Source: Rhodopseudomonas palustris (GTDB lineage: Bacteria > Pseudomonadota > Alphaproteobacteria > Rhizobiales > Xanthobacteraceae). From it: 64,000 bases of DNA. The notes beneath the pieces are model-generated. The model was not told where the DNA came from. It worked only from the letters and a program-made list of their open reading frames with translations, and made no database searches. Position 1 is the stretch's first letter. Each line of letters starts with the position of its first letter. The position numbers were made by a program, and so were the translations under genes. The stretch spans positions 1 through 64,000 of the forward strand of contig NZ_QKQS01000033.1 in NCBI RefSeq assembly GCF_003226555.1, written 5' to 3'. Below, one piece after another: positions 56,499 through 64,000 of this stretch.

Positions 56499-59400
56499 AT
56501 GACCGAAAAGCCCGCCAAAGACGCCGCCCCGAGCGGCAACGACTATTCCAAGACCCTGTACCTGCCGCAGACGGAATTTCCGATGCGGGCCGGGTTGCCG
56601 CAGCGCGAGCCGGAGATGCTCAAGCGCTGGGAGGAGATGGACCTCTACGGCAAGCTGCGCGACAGCGCCAAGGGCCGCGCCAAGTTCGTGCTGCACGACG
56701 GCCCGCCCTACGCCAACGGCCACATCCATATCGGCCACGCGCTCAACAAGATCCTCAAGGACGTCGTGACCAAGAGCCAGCAGATGCTCGGGTTCGACTC
56801 CAACTACGTGCCGGGCTGGGACTGCCACGGCCTGCCGATCGAGTGGAAGATCGAGGAAGAGAACTATCGCTCCAAGGGCAAGCCGAAGCCGAACTTCAAG
56901 GACTCCGCCGCGATGGTGGCGTTCCGCAAGGAATGCCGCGCCTACGCGCAAAACTGGCTCGACGTGCAGCGCGAGGAATTCAAGCGGCTCGGCGTGATCG
57001 GCGACTGGGATCATCCCTACGCAACGATGAACTACGCCGCCGAAGCCCAGATCGCCCGCGAACTGATGAAGTTCGCCGCCAACGGCACGCTGTATCGGGG
57101 CAGCAAGCCGGTGATGTGGAGCGTGGTCGAGAAGACAGCGTTGGCCGAGGCGGAGGTTGAGTATGAGGACTACACCAGCGATACGGTGTGGGTGAAGTTT
57201 CCGGTTGTCGGACGAGCAAGCGGTTTCCCAACAATGGGAATCGGCTCAACTCCTGAAGAGTCAGTTATTCTTCGAGATGCTTGGAAGCATGCTTCCGTCG
57301 TCATCTGGACCACAACCCCTTGGACGCTACCGGGCAACCGCGCGATCAGCTTCTCGTCGAAGATCGGCTACGGCCTCTACAAGGTCACCGATGCGCCTGC
57401 TGATAATTGGGCGAAGACGGGCGATCTGCTGATCCTCGCGGACGCGCTCGCCGAGAGCGTTTTCAAGCAGGCGCGCGTAGCAGCCTATGAGAAGGTCTCA
57501 GACGTCACGCCGGACATGCTGAAGGCGATCGAATGCGCGCATCCGCTGCGCGGTCTCGCCGGCGGTTATGAGTTCACCGTGCCGCTGCTCGACGGCGACC
57601 ACGTCACCGACGACACCGGCACCGGCTTCGTCCACACCGCGCCGGGCCATGGCCGCGAGGACTTCGATATCTGGATGCACAACGCCCGCGCGCTGGAAGC
57701 GCGCGGCATCTCGTCGGTCATTCCCTACACCGTCGATGAGAACGGCGCGCTCACCGAGCAGGCGCCGGGCTTCACCGGCAAGCGGGTGATCAACGACAAG
57801 GGCGAGAAGGGCGACGCCAACGAGGCGGTGATCCAGGAATTGATCACGCGCGGCATGCTGCTGGCGCGCGGCAAGCTCAAGCATCAGTATCCGCACTCGT
57901 GGCGCTCGAAGAAGCCGGTGATCTTCCGCAACACGCCGCAATGGTTCATCGCGATGGACAAGGACATCGTCGATGACGGCGTCGCCAAGCCCGGCGACAC
58001 GCTGCGCGCCCGCGCGCTGCAGGCGATCTCGGTCACCCAATGGGTGCCGCCGGCCGGCCAGAACCGCATCAACGGCATGATCTCCGGCCGTCCGGACTGG
58101 GTGATCTCGCGGCAGCGCGCCTGGGGCGTGCCGATCGCGGTGTTCATCAAGGACAAGGGCGACGGCTCGGTCGAGATCCTGCAGGACGAGATCGTCAACC
58201 AGCGCATCGCCGAAGCCTTCATGCAGGAAGGCGCCGACGCCTGGTACGCCGAAGGCGCCGCCGCGCGTTTCCTCGGCGAACGCGCCGCCGAAGGCTGGCA
58301 GAAGGTCGACGACATTCTCGACGTCTGGTTCGATTCCGGTTCGACCCATGCGTTCGTTCTGGAAGATGCACAGAACTTCCCCGGCCTCGCCGGCATCCGC
58401 CGCAAGGTCGACGGCGGCGCCGATACGGTGATGTATCTGGAAGGCTCGGACCAGCATCGCGGCTGGTTCCATTCGTCGCTGCTGGAGAGCTGCGGCACCC
58501 GCGGCCGCGCGCCCTACGACGTCGTGCTGACTCACGGCTTCACGCTCGACGAGCAGGGCCGCAAGATGTCGAAGTCGCTCGGCAACACCACCGATCCGGC
58601 CAAGGTGATCGCGTCCTCCGGCGCCGACATCCTGCGGCTGTGGGTGTGCGCCACCGACTATGCCGACGATCAGCGCATCGGCCCCGAGATCCTCAAGAAC
58701 GTGGTCGAGACTTATCGCAAGCTGCGCAACTCGATCCGCTGGATGCTCGGCACACTGCATCATTATAAGCGCGACGAGGCGGTGGCATTCGCCGACATGC
58801 CGGAGCTGGAGCGGCTGATGCTGCATCAGCTCGCCGAGCAGAGCGCGACGATCCGCGCCGCTTACGCGGAGTTCGACTACAAGACCGTGGTGGCGTCGCT
58901 GGCGGCCTTCATGAACACCGAGCTGTCGGCGTTCTATTTCGATATCCGCAAGGACACGCTGTATTGCGACCCGCCGTCGTCGCTGGCCCGCAAGGCGGCG
59001 CTGACCACGATCGACATCATCTGCGACGCGATCCTGAAATGGCTGGCGCCGGTTTTGTCGTTCACCGCGGACGAGGCGTGGACGATGTATCGGCCCGACG
59101 CAGAGCCGAGCGTGCATCTGACGCTGTTCCCGCTCGACCTCGGCGAATATCGCGATGACGAACTGGCCAAGAAGTGGACGCTGATCCGCGCGGTGCGCCG
59201 CGTCGTCACCGGTGCGCTGGAGGTCGAACGTGCCGCCAAGCGGATCGGGTCGTCGCTCGAAGCCTCGCCGATGATCTATCTGCCGGAAGCGTTCATGGGC
59301 GACATCTTCGACGTCGACTGGGCCGAGATCTGCATTACCTCGAACGCGATGGTCGAGATCCTGCGCGGCAACGATATGCCGCCGGCGGACGCGTTCCGGC

Positions 59401-59570
59401 TGCCGGAGCTAGCGGATGTCGCGGTCGTGGTCGAACGCGCCCAGGGCACCAAATGCGCCCGCTCCTGGAAGATCCTGTCCAGCGTCGGCTCCGATCCTGA
59501 CTATCCCGACGTCTCCCCCCGCGACGCCCAGGCGCTGCGCGAATGGAAGGCGCTGGGGGCTCCGATCTAA
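56499..59570 (+). CDS. ileS: Isoleucyl-tRNA synthetase
   Basis: A 1023-residue class Ia synthetase that attaches isoleucine to tRNA and edits valine. The HIGH motif is His77-Ile-Gly-His80 (IHIGHALNK) and the KMSKS loop is [11 protein letters not shown] from Lys689. The editing-domain region ([16 protein letters not shown]) and the long C-terminal anticodon part are present. No C-terminal Cys zinc cluster is seen. A segment near 57190-57300 uses codons unlike the rest and has lower GC; its residues ([20 protein letters not shown]) look inserted or replaced between the catalytic and editing regions. Otherwise intact. Confidence 0.95.
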   Translation: MTEKPAKDAAPSGNDYSKTLYLPQTEFPMRAGLPQREPEMLKRWEEMDLYGKLRDSAKGRAKFVLHDGPPYANGHIHIGHALNKILKDVVTKSQQMLGFDSNYVPGWDCHGLPIEWKIEEENYRSKGKPKPNFKDSAAMVAFRKECRAYAQNWLDVQREEFKRLGVIGDWDHPYATMNYAAEAQIARELMKFAANGTLYRGSKPVMWSVVEKTALAEAEVEYEDYTSDTVWVKFPVVGRASGFPTMGIGSTPEESVILRDAWKHASVVIWTTTPWTLPGNRAISFSSKIGYGLYKVTDAPADNWAKTGDLLILADALAESVFKQARVAAYEKVSDVTPDMLKAIECAHPLRGLAGGYEFTVPLLDGDHVTDDTGTGFVHTAPGHGREDFDIWMHNARALEARGISSVIPYTVDENGALTEQAPGFTGKRVINDKGEKGDANEAVIQELITRGMLLARGKLKHQYPHSWRSKKPVIFRNTPQWFIAMDKDIVDDGVAKPGDTLRARALQAISVTQWVPPAGQNRINGMISGRPDWVISRQRAWGVPIAVFIKDKGDGSVEILQDEIVNQRIAEAFMQEGADAWYAEGAAARFLGERAAEGWQKVDDILDVWFDSGSTHAFVLEDAQNFPGLAGIRRKVDGGADTVMYLEGSDQHRGWFHSSLLESCGTRGRAPYDVVLTHGFTLDEQGRKMSKSLGNTTDPAKVIASSGADILRLWVCATDYADDQRIGPEILKNVVETYRKLRNSIRWMLGTLHHYKRDEAVAFADMPELERLMLHQLAEQSATIRAAYAEFDYKTVVASLAAFMNTELSAFYFDIRKDTLYCDPPSSLARKAALTTIDIICDAILKWLAPVLSFTADEAWTMYRPDAEPSVHLTLFPLDLGEYRDDELAKKWTLIRAVRRVVTGALEVERAAKRIGSSLEASPMIYLPEAFMGDIFDVDWAEICITSNAMVEILRGNDMPPADAFRLPELADVAVVVERAQGTKCARSWKILSSVGSDPDYPDVSPRDAQALREWKALGAPI

Positions 59571-59576
59571 AGCTCT

Positions 59577-59702
59577 CGTCGTCCCCGCGCAGGCGGGGAC
59601 CCATAACCCCTGACGCCTGCGTTCGAGGCCAAGCCGATGACCGATGCTTCGTCTCAACATGACCGACACGGCGTATGGGTCCCCGCCTGCGCGGGGACGA
59701 CG
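59577..59702. repeat. Intergenic palindromic repeat, family E
   Basis: The 29-base arms CGTCGTCCCCGCGCAGGCGG...CATA (59577-59605) and its complement (59674-59702) enclose about 68 bases. Each arm also has a short internal palindrome (CCCCGC/GCGGGG). It starts just after the ileS stop and reaches to 20 bases before the lspA start, so it shapes the ileS-lspA transcript. It is not a CRISPR: only one inverted pair is present. Confidence 0.88.
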
Positions 59703-59722
59703 CCTCGTTGTGCCGCGAGCTC

Positions 59723-60223
59723 ATGCGCATGAACCCCGTCCGCCTGGGCATCCTCGCCGCCGTGATCGCGCTGGCGCTCGATCAGGCCACCAAGCTGTGG
59801 CTGCTCTACGGCTTCGAGCTGGCGCGGAAGGGCGTGGTGCCCGTCACCTCGTTCTTCGATCTGGTGCTGGCCTGGAACACCGGGATCTCCTACGGCTGGT
59901 TCGCCGGGCAGGGGCCGACCGGGCAGATGCTGATGCTGGCGTTCAAGGCGGTGGCGATCGTGGCGCTGGCGATCTGGATGGCGCGCTCCACCACCAGGCT
60001 TGCGACCATCGGTCTCGGCCTGATCATCGGCGGCGCGATCGGCAATGCGATCGACCGGCTGACCTATGGCGCGGTGGTCGATTTCGCGCTGTTTCACGTT
60101 GAAATCGCCGGCAAAACCTACAACTGGTACGTGTTCAACATCGCCGACGTGGCGATTGTTGTCGGGGTGGCGGCCCTGCTGTATGACTCCCTGATAGGGC
60201 TACCCGCCGCAAAAGCGCCCTGA
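59723..60223 (+). CDS. lspA: Lipoprotein signal peptidase II
   Basis: A 166-residue membrane protease with four membrane helices that removes signal peptides from lipoproteins. The first helix is LGILAAVIALALDQATKLWL, and the two catalytic aspartates lie in GNAIDRLTYGAVVDF and FNIADVAIVVG. The NTGISYGWF segment matches the family. The ATG at 59723 (MRMNPV) is preferred to a longer frame that overlaps the repeat. It follows ileS, the usual ileS-lspA order in bacteria. Confidence 0.94.
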   Translation: MRMNPVRLGILAAVIALALDQATKLWLLYGFELARKGVVPVTSFFDLVLAWNTGISYGWFAGQGPTGQMLMLAFKAVAIVALAIWMARSTTRLATIGLGLIIGGAIGNAIDRLTYGAVVDFALFHVEIAGKTYNWYVFNIADVAIVVGVAALLYDSLIGLPAAKAP

Positions 60224-60304
60224 TCCCGGCCGATACCGGCCGCGCGGAATTGGGGCGCCTTCCGGGTTGCGGCCAGACCGCAAGACGTGAATAGGATCAA
60301 CGCC

Positions 60305-61021
60305 ATGCGCCAGACCGACAGCCGCCTTTCGACGCCGGAGACGTCCACCGCCGCGCTGCTCCGCACCGCCCGGTTCGCCGCCGTTGCCCTCGGGGTCGGC
60401 ATCGTGCTGACGGCTGGGATCGCCCGCGCCCAGGAAGAACAGGACGATTCTACCTTCGAGGAAAAGATCATCAAGGGCCTGATGTCCGGCATCGGCGCCA
60501 CCAACATGGACAATTCCGGCATCAATTATCGCGAGCGGTCGCCGCTGGTGGTGCCGCCGAAGCTCGATCTGCCTCCGCCTGAAACCGCCTCGACGGCGGC
60601 GCCTGCGCCGAACTGGCCGAAGGACGCCGATCTGCAGCGGCGCAAGGAAATCAAGGCGGCCGAGGCCAAGGCGAAGCCGACGCCGTGGGAATCCGCCCAG
60701 CCGCTGACCCCGTCGCAGCTCAAATCGGTCCGCGCCGATTCCAACAAGGGGGGCAACGATCCGATGCAGCCCGGCAACCAGCAGAACAATCCGATGCTGA
60801 GCCCGTCGCAGCTCGGCTTCAACGGCTCGCTGTGGAACGTATTCGGCGGCAACAAGACCGAAACCGCGACCTTCACCGGCGAACCGCCGCGTGAGAGCCT
60901 GACCGAGCCCCCGGTCGGCTATCAGACGCCGTCGCCGAACTTCGCTTACGGCACCGGGCCGAAGGAAGCGCTCGGCAACAAGCGCATCGACATCATGACG
61001 GGCAAAGAAACCAGCAATTGA
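60305..61021 (+). CDS. Exported proline/lysine-rich protein, unknown
   Basis: A 238-residue protein with a signal peptide (TARFAAVALGVGIVLTAGIA, cut after RAQ) and a low-complexity mature part rich in Pro, Lys, Glu and Asn (PPKLDLPPPETASTAAPAPN and QQNNPMLSPSQLGFNGSLWN). No catalytic motif. AGGA supports the ATG at 60305. It lies between lspA and the M16 pair in the same direction, as in related genomes, and may belong to the same cell-envelope cluster. Function unknown. Confidence 0.75.
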   Translation: MRQTDSRLSTPETSTAALLRTARFAAVALGVGIVLTAGIARAQEEQDDSTFEEKIIKGLMSGIGATNMDNSGINYRERSPLVVPPKLDLPPPETASTAAPAPNWPKDADLQRRKEIKAAEAKAKPTPWESAQPLTPSQLKSVRADSNKGGNDPMQPGNQQNNPMLSPSQLGFNGSLWNVFGGNKTETATFTGEPPRESLTEPPVGYQTPSPNFAYGTGPKEALGNKRIDIMTGKETSN

Positions 61022-61169
61022 GTCTGGTTGCTGTCCGTCCCGTCTCGGCACACATCGCCGCCTGGCGCGGCATTCTCGATCTCGTTCGCTCGGCTCCGCG
61101 TGCCTCGGCACGTCGAGCCGTTGCGGTGGTGCGCCGAGCCGCCGCGCCCTTCTCCGCCCTCCAGCCGGG

Positions 61170-62573
61170 ATGATGCCTGATATGATCGCATTCGCCGCCT
61201 CGCGCCGCCGCCCGCTCGCAGCGCTCGCTGTTCTCGCCGCCGCGCTGATCGGGGCGCCGGCCGTAGCGCAGACCGTCACCGCCGCGCCGCCGACGACCTT
61301 CACGCTGCAGAACGGCCTGCGGGTGGTGGTGATCCCCGATCACCGCACGCCGGTGGTGACACAGATGATCTGGTACAAGGTCGGCTCGGCCGACGAGACG
61401 CCCGGCAAATCGGGGCTGGCGCATTTCCTCGAACATCTGATGTTCAAGGGTACCGAAAAGCATCCGGCCGGCGAGTTCTCGCAGACCGTGCTGAAGATCG
61501 GCGGCAACGAGAACGCTTTCACCTCGTACGACTTCACCGGTTATTTCCAGCGGGTGCCGCGCCCCTATCTCGAACAGATGATGGCGTTCGAAGCCGACCG
61601 TATGACCGGCCTGGTGCTGAAGGACGAGAACGTGCTGCCCGAGCGCGACGTCGTGCTCGAAGAATACAACATGCGCGTCGCCAACAGCCCGGACGCCAGG
61701 CTCACCGAGCAGATCATGGCAGCGCTGTATCTCAACCATCCCTACGGCCGACCGGTGATCGGCTGGCACCAGGAGATCGCCAAGCTCGATCGCGACGACG
61801 CGCTGGCGTTCTATCGCCGGTTCTACGCGCCCAACAACGCCACGCTGGTGATCGCAGGCGATGTCGAGCCCGACGAGGTTCGTCCGCTCGCCGAGCGGAT
61901 CTACGGTGTAATCCCGGCACAGCCGGCGATCCCGGCGCAGCGAGTGCGCCCGCAGGAGCCGACGCCGGCCGGCCCGCGCACGGTGACGCTGGCCGATCCG
62001 CGCGTCGAGCAACCTACGGTGCGGCGCTATTACCTGGTGCCGTCGGCCCACACCGGCGCCAAGGGCGACAGCGCCGCGCTGGAAGTGCTGGCGCAGCTGC
62101 TCGGCCAAGGCAGCAATTCGTATCTGTACCGCGCGCTGGTCATCGACAATCCGCTGGCGATCTCGGTCGGCGCCAACTACCAGGGCAACGCGCTCGACGA
62201 CAGCTACTTCATCGTCGCCGGCACGCCGAAGCCGGGGGTCGAATTTGCGGCGATCGAGAAGAAGATCGACGAGGTGATCGCCGACCTCGTCAATCATCCG
62301 GTCCGCTCCGAGGATCTGGAGCGGGTCAAGACCCAGCTGGTTGCCGCTGCGGTCTATGCCCAGGACAACCAGACCACGCTGGCGCGCTGGTACGGCCAGG
62401 CGCTCACCACCGGGCTGAGCGTGCAGGACGTGCAGAGCTGGCCCGCCCGGATTCGGGCCGTCACCTCCGACGACGTCCGCGCGGCAGCGAAACAATGGCT
62501 CGACCGCAACCGGTCGGCCACCGGCTATCTGATCAACGGCCCGGCCGCCAAGCAGGAGGAGAAGCGCTCGTGA
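61170..62573 (+). CDS. M16 family zinc peptidase, active subunit
   Basis: A 467-residue exported peptidase of the pitrilysin family. A signal peptide (LAALAVLAAALIGAPAVAQT) precedes the inverted zinc motif HFLEH (His85, Glu88, His89), with the further acidic ligand region RDVVLEEYNMR downstream. It degrades peptides in the periplasm. It overlaps the next gene by four bases (ATGA type). The two encode the active and inactive halves of a dimeric enzyme, as in paired M16 proteins. Confidence 0.92.
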   Translation: MMPDMIAFAASRRRPLAALAVLAAALIGAPAVAQTVTAAPPTTFTLQNGLRVVVIPDHRTPVVTQMIWYKVGSADETPGKSGLAHFLEHLMFKGTEKHPAGEFSQTVLKIGGNENAFTSYDFTGYFQRVPRPYLEQMMAFEADRMTGLVLKDENVLPERDVVLEEYNMRVANSPDARLTEQIMAALYLNHPYGRPVIGWHQEIAKLDRDDALAFYRRFYAPNNATLVIAGDVEPDEVRPLAERIYGVIPAQPAIPAQRVRPQEPTPAGPRTVTLADPRVEQPTVRRYYLVPSAHTGAKGDSAALEVLAQLLGQGSNSYLYRALVIDNPLAISVGANYQGNALDDSYFIVAGTPKPGVEFAAIEKKIDEVIADLVNHPVRSEDLERVKTQLVAAAVYAQDNQTTLARWYGQALTTGLSVQDVQSWPARIRAVTSDDVRAAAKQWLDRNRSATGYLINGPAAKQEEKRS

Positions 62574-63958
62574 GCATCGACCTGACCTCGGCGCGGCGCC
62601 TCGCGCTTTCTGCCTGCCTCGGCCTCGCGGTCGCGTTGTCCGCCGCACCGTCCTATGCGGCCGCCAAGATCCAGCGGCTGGTCACTCCCGGCGGCCTGGT
62701 GGCGTGGTTCGTCCAGGACGCCACCGCGCCGCTGATCTCGATGGAGATCTCGTTTGACGGCGGCGCCAGCCAGGACCCGGCCGACAAGCCGGGCGTCGGC
62801 CACATGGTCGCGAACCTGATCGACGAAGGCTCCGGCGATATGGATTCGGCGACCTTCCACGAGCGGTTGGATCGCCGCGCCATCCAGCTGTCCTATTCGG
62901 TGAACCGCGATCACTTCCGCGGCTCGCTCCGGATGTTGAAGGAGGATCGCGACGAAGCGTTCGGCCTGCTGCGCACCTCGCTGACCAAGCCGCGGTTCGA
63001 ACCGAAGGACGTCGAGCGGATCCGCGCCCAGCTGAGCTCGACGCTGCGCCGCCAGTCGCTCGATCCGAACAATCTGGCGAGCCGCAAGTTTCTCGAGGTC
63101 GCGTTCGGCGATCATCCCTACGGCCGGCCTTCGACCGGCACGCTGGACAGCCTGCCCAAGGTCACGATCGACGACATGAAGGCCTATGTCGGCCACGTGC
63201 TGGCGAAGGATGCGCTGAAGATCGCGGTAGTCGGCGACATCGATGCCGCCGCGCTCGCCAAGCTGCTCGACGATACCTTCAGTGACCTGCCGGCCAAGGC
63301 GCAGCTCACGCCGGTGCCGGACGTCGTCGCCACCAAGCCGCCGCAGCGGACCAACGTCACGCTCGACGTGCCGCAGACCGTGGTGATGTTCGGCGGGCCC
63401 GGTATCAAGCGGCACGATCCGGATTTCATGGCGGCTTACGTCGTCAATCACATCCTCGGCGGCGGCTCGCTGTCGTCGCGGCTGTACAGCGAGGTGCGCG
63501 AGAAGCGCGGGCTGGCCTACTCGATCTACGAGCAGCTGCTCTGGATGCAGCATTCGGCGCTGTTCATCGGCTCCACCGGCACCCGCGCCGACCGGGCCAC
63601 CGAAACCATCGACGCGGTGAGCGCCGAGGTGAAGCGGATCGCGGGCGAAGGGCCGAGCGAGAAGGAATTGGCCGAGGCCAAATCCTACATCAACGGCTCG
63701 CAGATGTTGTCGCTCGACACCTCGGCCAAGCTGGCGCAGGCGCTGCTGCAGTATCAGAACGACGGCATGCCGATCGACTACATCGACAAGCGCAGCGATA
63801 TCGTCAACGCGGTCACGCTCGCCGACGCCCAGCGCGCCGCGCAGCGGCTGTGGTCGAACGGCCTGCTCACCGTCGTGGTCGGCCGTCAGCCCCAAGCCGC
63901 CGCCCAGCCCAACATGGTGAAACCCGCCGGCGCCCCGCCGCCGGCGCGGGCGAACTGA
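62570..63958 (+). CDS. M16 family protein, inactive subunit
   Basis: A 462-residue exported partner of the preceding peptidase. A signal peptide (LALSACLGLAVALSAAPSYA) is present. Where the zinc motif should be, VGHMVANLIDEG replaces HxxEH, so it cannot bind zinc. The later M16 C-terminal domain is intact, with the LGGGSLSSRLYSEVREKRGL segment that shapes the substrate pocket. It is likely required in a heterodimer. The GTG at 62570 follows AGGAGGAGAAG. The window ends 42 bases later; the final CCTCTCCCCG may begin a family D repeat. Confidence 0.91.
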   Translation: MSIDLTSARRLALSACLGLAVALSAAPSYAAAKIQRLVTPGGLVAWFVQDATAPLISMEISFDGGASQDPADKPGVGHMVANLIDEGSGDMDSATFHERLDRRAIQLSYSVNRDHFRGSLRMLKEDRDEAFGLLRTSLTKPRFEPKDVERIRAQLSSTLRRQSLDPNNLASRKFLEVAFGDHPYGRPSTGTLDSLPKVTIDDMKAYVGHVLAKDALKIAVVGDIDAAALAKLLDDTFSDLPAKAQLTPVPDVVATKPPQRTNVTLDVPQTVVMFGGPGIKRHDPDFMAAYVVNHILGGGSLSSRLYSEVREKRGLAYSIYEQLLWMQHSALFIGSTGTRADRATETIDAVSAEVKRIAGEGPSEKELAEAKSYINGSQMLSLDTSAKLAQALLQYQNDGMPIDYIDKRSDIVNAVTLADAQRAAQRLWSNGLLTVVVGRQPQAAAQPNMVKPAGAPPPARAN

Positions 63959-64000
63959 CGCCACGCTCAGACTCGTATTCGCCCAACCTCTCCCCGAGCA

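Noticed and set aside
59577-59702. Possible CRISPR array
   Set aside because: There is only one pair of inverted arms with a single spacer-like centre; no direct repeats or cas genes.

Overview
The window looks like a chromosomal segment of a GC-rich alphaproteobacterium of the Rhodopseudomonas/Bradyrhizobium group. This is an inference from several signs: the 23S-5S end, a rhizobial-type glycerol ABC operon, an EcfG-type stress promoter, and intergenic palindromic repeats of the kind common in that group. I see no phage, transposase or CRISPR array. The gene content is core metabolism and transport with small accessory pieces.

Layout. 1-400: 3' end of a 23S rRNA, a 5S rRNA and the rrn terminator. 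0.6-4.9 kb: a secreted protein of unknown function, then a TonB-dependent siderophore receptor and a PepSY membrane protein. 5-15 kb: a mixed set with a truncated glycosyltransferase, an O6-alkylguanine repair protein, GST, an FAH-family hydrolase, an MBL hydrolase, a Crp/Fnr regulator, an acyl-CoA ligase, SlyX, a gamma-glutamyltransferase-like protein and a CsbD protein behind an EcfG promoter. 15.4-18 kb: an orphan tripartite hybrid histidine kinase. 18.2-23.2 kb: an RND efflux operon whose last gene is a TetR regulator and whose leader carries a 38-bp palindrome. 24-32.8 kb: a DeoR-type regulator and the glycerol operon glpD-glpSTPQUV, closed by a strong terminator. 33-38.6 kb: an Old Yellow Enzyme, a lytic transglycosylase, a DinJ/YafQ toxin-antitoxin pair, and a ScfR/RamB-type regulator divergent from isocitrate lyase. 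40.5-45.7 kb: small conserved proteins, a phosphoesterase, a NUDIX protein, an MscS channel and an acetyltransferase. 45.7-51.6 kb: a probable metal (zinc) uptake locus with two [DUF2946 + TonB receptor] modules behind a Zur-like palindrome. 51.6-56.4 kb: exported proteins, RNase T2, RibF, an O-acetyltransferase, and a RES/Xre toxin-antitoxin pair whose toxin is broken by an in-frame amber codon. 56.5-64 kb: ileS, lspA, an exported protein and a paired active/inactive M16 peptidase.

How the parts work together. The 24-32.8 kb block takes up glycerol and oxidises glycerol-3-phosphate. Its two ATPases each lack a different motif, so the predicted dimer has one intact and one degenerate ATP site. 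The ScfR/aceA pair ties the glyoxylate bypass to a local regulator acting through a five-fold TTACA array. The two TonB/DUF2946 modules probably move a metal across the outer membrane. At least five families of palindromic repeats lie between genes, two of them present twice.
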